A stretch of 64,000 nt of DNA from Enterococcus aquimarinus. Lineage in GTDB: Bacteria; Bacillota; Bacilli; Lactobacillales; Enterococcaceae. The stretch covers positions 1-64,000 of the forward strand of contig NZ_JXKD01000012.1 of assembly GCF_001885765.1 (NCBI RefSeq), given 5' to 3'. The notes beneath the pieces were generated by a model that was given only the letters and a program-made list of their open reading frames with translations, did no database searches and was not told the DNA's origin. A program made the translations under genes and the position numbers. This document shows, one piece after another, positions 49,444 through 58,398 of this stretch; the first letter of the stretch is position 1, and every line of letters begins with the position of its first letter.

Positions 49444-50271
49444 TTAATTATTAATAAACTTCGTTAGATGCATCAGTATATATATAAGTTCTTGTATCGT
49501 TAGTTCGTGATCAAAATTCTCTTTTACCATTTTTTTGTAAGCATCTGCAAAATGTAGATGCTTTTGATTTTTTTCTACCAATAATTCATAAACATCTTGA
49601 TAATTATTTTCATCCAACGTTTTCTTTAAAAATACTCGTTGCGCTAAGAATTTTAAATGTGTTATTAAACGCATTGAATCAAATTCACTTTGAAGAATTT
49701 GAATATCATATAATTCTTCAATACATATAATAGAGTGTTTTACAAACCTTAACGTATCAACTGTTTCTTTTGAATCAAATCTATGTAAAGAATTAATGAC
49801 ATGTAGTGCAATGTATCCGGCTTCATTTTCGCCCAAATCAACATTGAAATGAACTCGTAAATATCGAACTCCCCATTGACCAATAGCAAACTCTTTTGGG
49901 TAGTAGGATTTAATCTCTTGTAACATTAAATTGGTTGTTTGAAGCCCTTCTTCAAATCGTTGAATAGCAAAACTAATATGTTCAGTTAATGCCATAATAG
50001 CTGGAGCCGTTACCTCCATTCCCAAATCTTTTGCATGTTGTAAAATTTTTTCAGCAGCAACAAAATACTCCTCTTGTGTACCTTGGAATAAATCAAGAAA
50101 TTTTGTTTGTAAATTCGATTGGACATAATAAATTTTTTCCGCTTGTTTTTCATCTATTGAATCATTTATTTTTTTGTTAAATCCAATACCTGAACCAATA
50201 ATAACGGCTTCTTTATTATCTTTAGTCAGAATTGCTACTGCATTATTATTGTATACTCGGACAATCTTCAT
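49444..50271 (-). CDS. LicT/BglG-family transcription antiterminator
   Basis: A 275-residue antiterminator: N-terminal RNA-binding CAT domain (residues 1-55; MKIVRVYNNNAVAIL is typical), then two PTS regulation domains with histidines such as those in MALTEHISFAI and LHVINSLHRF. When unphosphorylated on PRD1 it binds a target hairpin in the leader RNA and prevents termination. The leader of this same operon holds such a target overlapping a terminator. Autoregulated. Confidence 0.92.
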   Translation of the reverse strand: MKIVRVYNNNAVAILTKDNKEAVIIGSGIGFNKKINDSIDEKQAEKIYYVQSNLQTKFLDLFQGTQEEYFVAAEKILQHAKDLGMEVTAPAIMALTEHISFAIQRFEEGLQTTNLMLQEIKSYYPKEFAIGQWGVRYLRVHFNVDLGENEAGYIALHVINSLHRFDSKETVDTLRFVKHSIICIEELYDIQILQSEFDSMRLITHLKFLAQRVFLKKTLDENNYQDVYELLVEKNQKHLHFADAYKKMVKENFDHELTIQELIYILMHLTKFINN

Positions 50272-50285
50272 TGTTTACTCATCCT

Positions 50286-50765
50286 TTAATCCATATTTAA
50301 AACAGTGACGTCATCTTTTCCTCCTAAAACTCTCCCACTCGTTTGAATATGCTCGATTTTATTATTTTGGAGATTTAAATAGACTAAAAATGTTGTTAAA
50401 TCAACACCTTCCTCTTTCATGCCTTCCTTATCAAAATTAATTAACAAATCTCCTTTTTTTACTTTTTGTCCTTTCATGACATTCGTTTCAAATCCTCTTC
50501 CCCCACGTTTTACCGTATCTATCCCAATATGTATTAATACCTCAATACCTTCTTTACTCTTTAACCCCAACGCATGTTTTGTATCAGAAACTAATGTTAC
50601 TTCCCCATCACAAGGAGAAAATATTTGATTCGCTTCCGGATAAATGGCCACTCCTTCTCCCATTAGTTTTTGCGAGAAGACAGGATCATTACACTCTTCG
50701 ATAGGGACTAAAACTCCGGAAACAGGACTCACAAATACCGCTTTTTTCTTTTTTAATAAAAACAT
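50286..50765 (-). CDS. PTS glucose-type IIA component
   Basis: From ATG 50765, seven bases after AGAGGA, the protein is 159 residues; the longer frame to 50825 would start inside the leader terminator and is rejected. It is a Crr-like EIIA-1 with FVSPVSGVLVPIEE, Asp-rich FSPCDGEV, His64 and the phosphohistidine His79 in VLIHIGIDTV. It donates phosphate to the IICB of this operon, and could also serve the sucrose IIBC, which has no IIA. Confidence 0.93.
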   Translation of the reverse strand: MFLLKKKKAVFVSPVSGVLVPIEECNDPVFSQKLMGEGVAIYPEANQIFSPCDGEVTLVSDTKHALGLKSKEGIEVLIHIGIDTVKRGGRGFETNVMKGQKVKKGDLLINFDKEGMKEEGVDLTTFLVYLNLQNNKIEHIQTSGRVLGGKDDVTVLNMD

Positions 50766-50804
50766 ATGCATTCCTCTTTTCTTTTTTCCGAATAAAATAA
50801 AAAA

Positions 50805-50873
50805 AGGCATGAGACAAGTAAACACTACACTAGTTTATAAACCAGTATCAGTTAATTACTTGATCTCATGCCT
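50805..50873 (-). terminator. Leader terminator of the alpha-glucoside operon
   Basis: A 17-18 base stem (50805-50821 with 50856-50873, one bulged base) enclosing a smaller hairpin, followed on the minus strand by seven T. It lies between the promoter and the first gene, so it attenuates the operon unless antitermination occurs. Confidence 0.9.
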
Positions 50874-50892
50874 AATTAAATAGTCACACGGA
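50862..50892 (-). promoter_or_regulatory. Ribonucleic antiterminator (RAT) target, LicT/BglG type
   Basis: The minus-strand leader reads GTGTGACT, a short AT spacer, then AGGCATGAGATC. This follows the RAT pattern TTGTTACTG-N-CAGGCAAAACC with several mismatches, and its 3' part is the 5' arm of the terminator. Mutual exclusion of RAT and terminator hairpins is the known mode of BglG-family control. Confidence 0.65.
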
Positions 50893-50908
50893 TTATTGAT
50901 GTGTTTTC

Positions 50909-50937
50909 ATTATAGATTTTGATTTAAAAAAATGCAA
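50909..50937 (-). promoter_or_regulatory. Promoter of the alpha-glucoside operon
   Basis: Minus-strand -35 TTGCAT (50932-50937), 17-base spacer and consensus -10 TATAAT (50909-50914). Transcription would begin about ten bases before the RAT element. Confidence 0.8.
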
Positions 50938-51166
50938 GCCTTTTCTTTAACAATTTTTCAATCGAATAAAAATACGTTGTAAAGATGAGATATTATTGAC
51001 TTTGTTTCTTACCTCATCCTTTAGCTAGTATTTAATGCTTATAAGCTATTGATATTCTGTAAATTTGAGATAGAAACCGTAACTGATACTGATTTAACGA
51101 TGCTCTTATACTAGGCGACAAAACATTTCGTAAGTAAGTGCCAAGATCCATACCAGCAAAGAAAAA
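50938..51166. other. Gene-free stretch
   Basis: AT-rich DNA between the alpha-glucoside promoter and the terminator of the 3D-domain gene. No frame or RNA structure recognised. Confidence 0.3.
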
Positions 51167-51208
51167 ACGCCTCATCCATCTTCGCTCTACACGAAGACAA
51201 ATGAGACG
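51167..51208 (-). terminator. Terminator of the 3D-domain wall protein gene
   Basis: Nested stems (ACGTCTCAT with ATGAGGCGT and TCTTCG with CGAAGA), followed on the minus strand by TTTTTT, 28 bases after the stop. Confidence 0.85.
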
Positions 51209-51235
51209 TCCGCTTATTTTTTATGCAATAATCAT

Positions 51236-52399
51236 TTAATCTAAAATCGTCACTTTGACATTGAAGCGGCGTCCCCACTGACGACAGGCTTCCACACTGC
51301 CAAGATGGACGTCTAAGATGTTCCCTTTGATGGCGCCACCGGTATCTGCAGCTAAGGCAATGCCGTATCCTTCGACTTCTACCAGAGTTCCAAGTGGAAT
51401 GACGTTTGGATCGACAGCGACGACTTGTGAGTTTTGACGTAAATCAATTCCCAGTGCCGTGTAATAACTTGAGCCAGGTTCGGTATATGAATAGGCTGTT
51501 GACTCCATGTATAAGACTTTGCCTGTACTCGTTGGTTTTTCTTCCACGACTGGTGTCTCTTCCACAGATGGTGCTGGTTGTGGCGTTGATGGTGTCGTCG
51601 TGCTTGGTTTGCTGACGGACTGGTTCGTTGACGTATTTTGGTTCACGTTGGTTTGGGTTTGTTCTTTTTGCGCTTCTTCAGCGGCTTTTTTCGCGTCGGC
51701 TTCGGCTTGTTTTTGGGCCGCAGCTTCTGCTTCTTGACGTTTGGCTTCTGCCTCAATGCGCGCGAGTTCCACGGCTTTGCTGTTGGCAATCGTCGTTAAC
51801 GCTGCTTGATTGGTCGCGAGTTGTTCTTGCAATGCTTGAACACGTGTTTCAAACGTTGCGGCTTCTTCTTCTAATGCCGCTTGGTTTTGTGTCAGATTTG
51901 CTTGTGTTTCTTCCATCGTTGCTTCGAGTGTTTCGAGTTTTGCCGTTTCGCTTTCTAAACTTTCCACCGCTTCTTTTTCGGCGTTTTGGAAGAGAGTAAT
52001 GGCGTAAACACCGTTAATTAACTCTTGGAGGCTCGATGATTCTAGGAGCACGAAGAGTTTATTTTCGTTGACGCGATTGACTTGTAGCTGACGTAAGCGT
52101 TCTGCCACGACTTCTTTGCGTCGTTCGATGGCTTCTTGCGTTTGGCTAATCTCTTCTTTGGTTTCAACGAGGCGCGCCTCGTTTTCGGCAATATCACTTT
52201 TCAGTGTTTCGACCGCTTGATACGTCTCATTGACTTGCGTTAAAGCGCTCTGTACTTCTTGACTGATCGCTTGACTTTGTTGTTGTAACTGATTTTCTTC
52301 TTTATTCAGCGAGTCGATCGTATCCGCTGAGACGGCCATTGGGGCGATAAGTTGGAACAATAAGAGGCCATAGGCGATACCTTTTTTTCCCTTCAACAA
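51236..52399 (-). CDS. Secreted coiled-coil protein with C-terminal 3D domain
   Basis: 387 residues. Signal peptide to about residue 25 (cleavage VSA-DT), then a long PcsB-like coiled coil rich in Ala, Glu and Gln (about 27-235), a Thr/Ser/Pro linker (about 245-295) and a C-terminal 3D domain (about 296-387) with the three conserved aspartates in DPNVIPLGT, ALAADTGGAIKG and ILDVHLG. The 3D fold is related to MltA-type lytic transglycosylases. The protein is likely a cell-wall hydrolase for division or remodelling. Coiled coils of this type can bind FtsEX in PcsB. Transcribed divergently from the ABC exporter. Confidence 0.88.
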   Translation of the reverse strand: MLKGKKGIAYGLLLFQLIAPMAVSADTIDSLNKEENQLQQQSQAISQEVQSALTQVNETYQAVETLKSDIAENEARLVETKEEISQTQEAIERRKEVVAERLRQLQVNRVNENKLFVLLESSSLQELINGVYAITLFQNAEKEAVESLESETAKLETLEATMEETQANLTQNQAALEEEAATFETRVQALQEQLATNQAALTTIANSKAVELARIEAEAKRQEAEAAAQKQAEADAKKAAEEAQKEQTQTNVNQNTSTNQSVSKPSTTTPSTPQPAPSVEETPVVEEKPTSTGKVLYMESTAYSYTEPGSSYYTALGIDLRQNSQVVAVDPNVIPLGTLVEVEGYGIALAADTGGAIKGNILDVHLGSVEACRQWGRRFNVKVTILD

Positions 52400-52676
52400 A
52401 AATAATTCACACCTTTCTTTTGTTAAACGAATTCTTTGGATAGTATACTTGATTTTCGGTTGTTATTTATTGCAATTTGCTTACAGATTATTACAATCAT
52501 GCGTGAAATTCGACAGTTAACTTGTATTCTATTGAACAAACGAGTCAAAAGAGTGAATGAAAGCCATTTCTTTTTCGTTACATTCGTTACTTGTTTGTAA
52601 CATCATGCACAGTTCTTTTCATTTCATCCTTTTTTCGCTATGATAGAACAAGGAAACCACTGAAGGAGTTGGAGGA

Positions 52677-54389
52677 ATGTTCCATTTATTGAAATATGCA
52701 AAAGACTATCGCAAGGAAATGATTTTAGGTCCCGTCTTTAAATTTGCGGAGGCGATCTTTGAATTAATTCTTCCATTATTAATGGCAGTCTTAATCGACC
52801 AAGGGATCCAGCAACAAAACTGGACAAAAGTCTGGGAAATGACTGGCTGGATGATTTTCTTCTCGATTACCGGTTTAATTTGTGCGGTGACGTGTCAGTA
52901 TTACGCATCCATCGCCTCACTCGGGCTTGGAACGGAGCTACGCAAACAGTTACTGCAAAAAATTAACCGCCTGAATCACAGTGATTTGAATTACTTTGGC
53001 TCCGATACGTTAATCACGCGGATGACCAATGACGTCAACCAAATGCAACTGGCACTGGCGATGCTCATTCGCCTCGTTGTTCGTGCGCCGTTTTTAAGTA
53101 TTGGCGCGCTCGTCATGTCGTTTTATATTGATTGGCAAATGGGTCTTGTGTTTGTGGCCATTTTACCGATTTTCTCGCTCTTATTATTTATTTTAATTCG
53201 TTTTTCGGTGCCGCTTTATCGCACGGTCCAACAACAACTCGACCGCCTCAATCAACTGGTCGCGCAAAACTTAAGTGGCGTACGCATCATTCGGGCGTTT
53301 GATCGCCAATCAAATGAAGTTAAAAAATTCAATGACGCCAGTGACGCGTTGAATAAAGATTATTTACGGGTGGCGCAACTATCAACCATTTTGTCGCCCC
53401 TGACGACCTTGATTTTAAACCTCGGCGTACTCGGCGTGTTTGCCATCGGTGGCTTAAAAGTTGAAGTCGGTGATCTGCAACAAGGTGAGATTTTAGCGCT
53501 CGTCAATTATATGAACCAAATGTTATTAGCCTTAATTGTCGTCTCCAATTTAGTCGTGATTTTTACCCGCTCAGAAGCGTCCGCGCGTCGAATTAATGAA
53601 GTCTTCGATCGCCCCGTGACCTTACTTGAACGTGGCACCGACTATACACCAGAAGAAATGGCGGGTGAAATCGTCTTTGACAACGTGAATTTCCGTTATC
53701 GTCCCGATTACGGCCGTGTCTTAAAAGAAATCTCGTTTTCTGTACCAGCTGGAAGTACGGTAGGAATTACCGGGCCAACCGGTTCTGGGAAATCGACGTT
53801 AACGCAATTGTTACCCCGCTTTTACGATGTGACAAGCGGTAATGTTTTGATTGATCACGTTAACGTCACGGACTGGCCACTAGATAATTTACGCAATCAA
53901 ATTGCGTTTGTCCCGCAAAAATCAGTCTTACTGCGTGGCACGATTCGGGAAAACTTGCAGTGGGGGAATGCGGAAGCGAGCGATGACGACTGTTGGGAAG
54001 CCCTGACGATTGCCCAAGGGGCGGAATTCGTCCGGCAGTTGCCGCAACAACTCGACACGTTAATTGTCGAAGGCGGTAAAAACTTCTCAGGTGGGCAAGT
54101 TCAACGCTTGGCCATCGCCCGTGCGTTAATGCGCAAACCCAATATCTTGGTGCTCGATGACTCGCTAAGCGCGCTTGATTACCAAACCGACTATCTCTTG
54201 CGCCAAGAATTAAAAGCGTTACCGATGACGGTTTTCTTAATTTCCCAACGCATTGCTTCTATTAAAGAAGCCGATCAAATTCTCGTCTTGGAAAAAGGTC
54301 GCCTAACCGCGCAAGGGACGCATGAGACCTTGCTTGCGACTTCTAGCTATTACCAAGCGATGGTCGACACACAAAAGGAGGCGATTTAA
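52677..54389 (+). CDS. Heterodimeric ABC exporter half, degenerate ATP site subunit
   Basis: A 570-residue fusion of six membrane helices and an ATPase domain. Walker A GPTGSGKST, signature FSGGQVQR and Walker B ILVLDDSLSALD, where Asp replaces the catalytic Glu. That substitution marks one member of heterodimeric exporters such as LmrCD, BmrCD and TM287/288. It pairs with the next gene, whose ATG follows this stop immediately. Drug or peptide export is likely; the substrate is not readable. Confidence 0.9.
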   Translation: MFHLLKYAKDYRKEMILGPVFKFAEAIFELILPLLMAVLIDQGIQQQNWTKVWEMTGWMIFFSITGLICAVTCQYYASIASLGLGTELRKQLLQKINRLNHSDLNYFGSDTLITRMTNDVNQMQLALAMLIRLVVRAPFLSIGALVMSFYIDWQMGLVFVAILPIFSLLLFILIRFSVPLYRTVQQQLDRLNQLVAQNLSGVRIIRAFDRQSNEVKKFNDASDALNKDYLRVAQLSTILSPLTTLILNLGVLGVFAIGGLKVEVGDLQQGEILALVNYMNQMLLALIVVSNLVVIFTRSEASARRINEVFDRPVTLLERGTDYTPEEMAGEIVFDNVNFRYRPDYGRVLKEISFSVPAGSTVGITGPTGSGKSTLTQLLPRFYDVTSGNVLIDHVNVTDWPLDNLRNQIAFVPQKSVLLRGTIRENLQWGNAEASDDDCWEALTIAQGAEFVRQLPQQLDTLIVEGGKNFSGGQVQRLAIARALMRKPNILVLDDSLSALDYQTDYLLRQELKALPMTVFLISQRIASIKEADQILVLEKGRLTAQGTHETLLATSSYYQAMVDTQKEAI

Positions 54390-56153
54390 ATGCGAAAAAA
54401 ATCATTTGATTGGCAGACATTTACTCGTTTTCTGCCGTATTTAACGGCCTCATTAAAAGAAAATCTCTTCGCCCTCGTCTTTGGCGTCATCGCAGGTGGT
54501 ACGTCGGTGTATGTCACCTTCTTGATTGGTCGCGCCATTGACCAATTAATCGGCTTTGGTCGCGTGAATTTCAATGCCTTATGGGACATCTTGTGGTTAT
54601 TTTTAATCGTGATTTTGATTACGGTCTTTAGCCAGTGGATTATTCAACGCTTAGGAAACCAGGTCGCTTACCAAAGCGTCAATCGCTTGCGTCAAGATAC
54701 GTTCGCGCATTTGAACCAACTGCCACTTCAAACGTATGACCAAACGCCACACGGGAGTTTAATGAGTCGTTTCACCAATGACTTGGATCAAGTCTCAGTA
54801 GCGGTCTCAGCCGTCTACCAACAATTATTTACCGGCGTCACCGTCATTATTTTAGCCTTTTTCTTAATGCTCACGCTAAATGTGACCCTGACACTCGTTG
54901 TCTTACTCGTGACACCGATTATCTTTTTTGTGAGTTACTGGGTAGCCAAACGCTCCCAAAACGATTTTCGCCAGCAACAAGAAATTCTCGGCGATATAAC
55001 GAGTTTCATTAATGAACGCGTCGGCAATCAAAGTCTCGTCAAAGCGTTCCAACAAGAAACACGCAATGAAGTTGACTTTGATGGCTTGAACCAGACGTTA
55101 CGCGTTCGCGGGCAACAAGCGATGTACTCTTCTTCCCTTACAAACCCGGTCTCACGCTTTGTCGATCACTTAGCGTATGTCGCGGTCGGTTTTGTTGGCG
55201 CGTGGTTAATTTTACGCGGGTCCACAACCGTGACTGTCGGCATGATTGCCAGCTTTACCATTTACTCGACCCAGTTCTCTAAACCATTCATTGAAATTTC
55301 TGGCTTAATGACGCAGATCCAAGGGGCCTTCGCTGGCTTAAATCGCGCCTTTGACTTACTCGATCAACCGATTGAAACCGTCGAAGCAACACGCACGTTA
55401 CCAGCCGTCAAAGGTGAGATTGTGTTTGAAAATGTGGCGTTTGCTTACCAAGCGGATCGCCCACTGATCACCGACTTTTCGTTTACCGCACATGCTGGCG
55501 AAACGATTGCCATTGTTGGGAAAACCGGTGCCGGCAAATCAACCTTAGTCAACTTGCTGATGCGTTTTTACGACGTGCAAGCTGGCAAAATCTTGCTTGA
55601 CAATGAAGACATCCAAACGATTCCGCGGAATCAATTACGCCAATCGTTTGGGATGGTCTTACAAGACACGTGGCTCTTTGACGCCACGCTCCGTGAGAAC
55701 CTCACGTACGGCAGACCCGAGGCCACCAACGAGATGATTTATAACGCACTCAAAAAAACCGAAATGTTCGACTATGTCATGGATTTACCCGAACAACTCG
55801 ATACCCAAATTGGCCATTACGGCGTTAAATTATCCGAAGGGCAGCGCCAGTTATTGACAATTACCCGGACGATGATTGCCAACCCGCCGATGTTAATTTT
55901 GGATGAAGCCACCAGTTCCGTTGACCCATTAACTGAGAAGAAAATCCAAGACGCCTTCTTAGCGCTGATGTCTGGGAAAACAAGCTTTGTCATCGCCCAT
56001 CGCTTGGCGACAATCCAAGCGGCCGATCAAATCTTGGTGATGGATCAAGGCCAAATCATTGAACAAGGAACGCATGAACAGTTACTCGCAGCAGAAGGGG
56101 CGTATCACGCACTCTATCACGCGCAGTTCCAACAATCTATAACGTTAGAATGA
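54390..56153 (+). CDS. Heterodimeric ABC exporter half, canonical ATP site subunit
   Basis: A 587-residue membrane-ATPase fusion partnering the preceding gene (stop and start abut). Walker A GKTGAGKST, signature KLSEGQRQ and Walker B LILDEATSSVD with the catalytic Glu. The signature reads LSEGQ rather than LSGGQ, as in other LmrD/BmrD-type subunits, so only one of the two composite sites should hydrolyse ATP well. Multidrug-exporter-like. Confidence 0.9.
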   Translation: MRKKSFDWQTFTRFLPYLTASLKENLFALVFGVIAGGTSVYVTFLIGRAIDQLIGFGRVNFNALWDILWLFLIVILITVFSQWIIQRLGNQVAYQSVNRLRQDTFAHLNQLPLQTYDQTPHGSLMSRFTNDLDQVSVAVSAVYQQLFTGVTVIILAFFLMLTLNVTLTLVVLLVTPIIFFVSYWVAKRSQNDFRQQQEILGDITSFINERVGNQSLVKAFQQETRNEVDFDGLNQTLRVRGQQAMYSSSLTNPVSRFVDHLAYVAVGFVGAWLILRGSTTVTVGMIASFTIYSTQFSKPFIEISGLMTQIQGAFAGLNRAFDLLDQPIETVEATRTLPAVKGEIVFENVAFAYQADRPLITDFSFTAHAGETIAIVGKTGAGKSTLVNLLMRFYDVQAGKILLDNEDIQTIPRNQLRQSFGMVLQDTWLFDATLRENLTYGRPEATNEMIYNALKKTEMFDYVMDLPEQLDTQIGHYGVKLSEGQRQLLTITRTMIANPPMLILDEATSSVDPLTEKKIQDAFLALMSGKTSFVIAHRLATIQAADQILVMDQGQIIEQGTHEQLLAAEGAYHALYHAQFQQSITLE

Positions 56154-56161
56154 GGATAAAC

Positions 56162-56198
56162 AAAAAGCAGCGACCGTAAATTCGGCCGCTGCTTTTTT
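56162..56198. terminator. Bidirectional terminator between convergent genes
   Basis: Perfect 11-base arms (56162-56172, 56187-56197) with A run on the left and T run on the right, so it can end both the ABC operon and the facing GH3 gene. Confidence 0.9.
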
Positions 56199-56225
56199 GT
56201 GTGATGTTATTGTCGTTGGATAGTG

Positions 56226-57452
56226 TTATTCGTTTAGAAGACCTAGCGATTCTTTGAGCGTGAGAATCCGACGCACGGACGCGTCTAAGTCCGCTTCTGG
56301 ATAGTCGCCATTTTCCACTGCCGTAATGACGACGGGAATTTGGCTTGCATAACTTGAAGACAAGACTAAATCATTGCCGGCTTTAAGCGCAGTTAGGCCC
56401 GCTTGTTCTTGGCTCGTAAAATCGGCGAGCCCTAGCATGTCCATGTCATCGGTCATAATGACACCCTCAAAGCCCAGTTCCTCGCGTAAGACTTGGATGA
56501 CTTTAGGGGATAGCGAAGCGGGTTGCGTGTCGTCAATACTCGTGACGATATTATGTGACACGAGGATACTATCGGCTCCGGCTTTAATCCCTGCTTCAAA
56601 AGGTAGAAAATCATTGGTCCGCAGTTCTTCAAGGGTTCGCGTATCGCGCACGATCTCGACATGCGAATCGCGATTATTGCCGTAACCTGGAAAATGTTTC
56701 AGGGTCGAAGCAACACCTGTTCCGGCAAGGCTCTTCACGACCGTTTCGACAAAGGTACTCGTCCCCGCCGCGTCTAAGCCAATCGTGCGATCATAAATGA
56801 AGGCATTCGGATCGGTCGAAACATCGGCCACTGGGAATAAGCCGAGTTGAATGCCGTAATTGGTTAAGATTTCTGCTTTTTGTTTCGTATCGGCAGTGAT
56901 GGCTTCCCAGCCACCATTTTGGTACAGCGTTTGTGGGGCTAAAAATGGACTTGCCACAAGATTCGCGTTACGGCTAATCCGTGTCACGGTCCCTCCTTCT
57001 TCATCGGCGCCAATCAAGAGCGGGATCTCACTATTTGCTTGTAAGGTTTGAATTTGAGTAATCAGACTTTCAGCCGTCGCATTTTCGACATCTTGGCCAA
57101 AGAGTAAAAAACCGCCTAGATGATACATTTGGCTATCGGTAAGTGCTGTATCTCCTGGATAACGGACAAGAAAGAGTTGGCCGACTTTTTCTGCGATGGA
57201 CATTTCTGCAATTTTTTGATCAAGCCAAGTAGTGGATTCGTTTGGAGCAGTTGTGCTTTCCGTTGTGTTGTCAGATGATCTCGTCGTGCTTGGTTGTGTT
57301 GCGGTTGTGCTCGTGGTTGTCTCGGTGCTAGTCGTCGAACTTGTGTCTGTTGGACCGGTCGCATCGTTTGAGGGTTGGTTGAACCAAATCATTACGCCCA
57401 CAATGAGCGCGAGTGCGAGCAGACCAAGTGATGCCAGGGTTTGTTTATTCAT
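56226..57452 (-). CDS. Beta-N-acetylhexosaminidase-like GH3 enzyme, membrane anchored
   Basis: 408 residues. One N-terminal membrane helix without a lipobox cysteine, a Thr/Ser-rich linker (about 28-75) and a GH3 catalytic domain with GADEEGGTVTRI, KHFPGYGNNRDSH (the His and Asp of the NagZ catalytic loop) and the nucleophile Asp in VIMTDDMDM. NagZ-type enzymes remove GlcNAc from muropeptides; being outside the membrane this one probably trims peptidoglycan fragments at the cell surface. Ribosome-binding site AAAGGAGA. Confidence 0.9.
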   Translation of the reverse strand: MNKQTLASLGLLALALIVGVMIWFNQPSNDATGPTDTSSTTSTETTTSTTATQPSTTRSSDNTTESTTAPNESTTWLDQKIAEMSIAEKVGQLFLVRYPGDTALTDSQMYHLGGFLLFGQDVENATAESLITQIQTLQANSEIPLLIGADEEGGTVTRISRNANLVASPFLAPQTLYQNGGWEAITADTKQKAEILTNYGIQLGLFPVADVSTDPNAFIYDRTIGLDAAGTSTFVETVVKSLAGTGVASTLKHFPGYGNNRDSHVEIVRDTRTLEELRTNDFLPFEAGIKAGADSILVSHNIVTSIDDTQPASLSPKVIQVLREELGFEGVIMTDDMDMLGLADFTSQEQAGLTALKAGNDLVLSSSYASQIPVVITAVENGDYPEADLDASVRRILTLKESLGLLNE

Positions 57453-57521
57453 TAAAAAATCTCCTTTCCAGACTCTATTTTAGAGTACAGGGAAAGGAGA
57501 TGCGATGCAACTATTACGCTA

Positions 57522-58052
57522 TTAGAAAGAATAGCGACTTCTTCTCATTAATGTCTTCATTGGAATGGCACGACCGACGACATACGTTAAGATGGTTTGG
57601 ATTGGTAACATCAACGCACCCTTTACGAGGCGTGGTCCCCAGATGACCCAGCTTGTTAATGGTTGATTGTACATGATTGCCAACCAAATTGGCGTTAAGA
57701 TAAAGCCAATTAACAAGGTATTTGCCAAGGTACATAAGAACGCGTTTTTCCATGTGACTTCTTTTTTATAAAAGAAGTAGCCGTAAATACAACCTCCGAT
57801 AAAGGCGTTGAGGGTAAAGCCTGGAAAGAAAGCGGCTTTTGCAAAGAGCATCATTCCGATGATGTCGGCGATGACTGCGCCGATGCCGGTCCAAATTGGT
57901 CCAAACATCATTGCCATGACGATTTTTGGCACAAAATCAAACGAGATTTTGATGAATTGCCATTCGAACCCTAAGATTCGGGATAGGACGACCATTATGG
58001 CGATCAGCAATCCCATCATGCTTATCATGTAAGCATTCAGTTTTTTGTTCAT
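57522..58052 (-). CDS. folT: ECF transporter S component, folate (FolT type)
   Basis: From ATG 58052, nine bases after AAGGAG, the protein is 176 residues; an ATG three codons upstream overlaps the ribosome-binding site. Five to six membrane helices with the FolT-like blocks ISFDFVPKIVMAMMFGPIW and FFPGFTLNAFIGGCIYG. S components bind the vitamin and work with a shared EcfAAT module encoded elsewhere. The THF riboswitch in the leader strongly supports folate as substrate. Confidence 0.88.
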   Translation of the reverse strand: MNKKLNAYMISMMGLLIAIMVVLSRILGFEWQFIKISFDFVPKIVMAMMFGPIWTGIGAVIADIIGMMLFAKAAFFPGFTLNAFIGGCIYGYFFYKKEVTWKNAFLCTLANTLLIGFILTPIWLAIMYNQPLTSWVIWGPRLVKGALMLPIQTILTYVVGRAIPMKTLMRRSRYSF

Positions 58053-58092
58053 TTGAAGCATCTCCTTTTTAGAGTTGCAACATTCGATTATT

Positions 58093-58184
58093 CAGCGAAT
58101 GCGAAAATAAAACCGCGAGCCACAGCCCTTCGTCCAAAAACGACATTCCATTTTTTGACACTTAACGCTTTATTTTCTACTCTG
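58093..58184 (-). promoter_or_regulatory. folT leader: Tetrahydrofolate (THF) riboswitch
   Basis: The minus-strand leader carries the conserved blocks of the THF riboswitch in order: GAGTAGA, GCGTTAAGTG, TGGAATGTCG, GACGAAGGGCT, CGCGG and GCATTCGCTG closing the outer stem. It lies 41 bases before the folT start, so it probably controls ribosome access. THF binding should switch off folate uptake. Confidence 0.85.
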
Positions 58185-58213
58185 ATTATTTTTAGGCTTA
58201 CAGCCGTGGATAG

Positions 58214-58242
58214 AATATACCACAGTTGTCTCTTTCCGACAA
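58214..58242 (-). promoter_or_regulatory. folT promoter
   Basis: Minus-strand -35 TTGTCG (58237-58242), 17-base spacer and -10 TATATT (58214-58219) with an extended TG. Transcription would begin about 20 bases upstream of the riboswitch. Confidence 0.7.
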
Positions 58243-58398
58243 TGGCATTTTCTGAAAGTTTTCTTACAATGATAAGGTTTTTTTGACGTCCTCTCTTATA
58301 AGTTGTTCTAAATCATTCTAAGATGATGAATATCGTGAACCTCTGGTTTTGGGTTAGGAATTTCTTACAGAATTTTTGGGTCGCTTTCGGTAGCGCTG

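Noticed and set aside
51406-51999. Overlapping plus-strand frames opposite the 3D-domain gene
   Set aside because: They are shadows of the repetitive coiled-coil coding sequence on the other strand, without ribosome-binding sites.
52441-52500. TGTAAT/TGTAAG pair upstream of the 3D-domain gene resembling a WalR box
   Set aside because: Spacing between half-sites is one base short of the usual 11-base period, so I do not call it.
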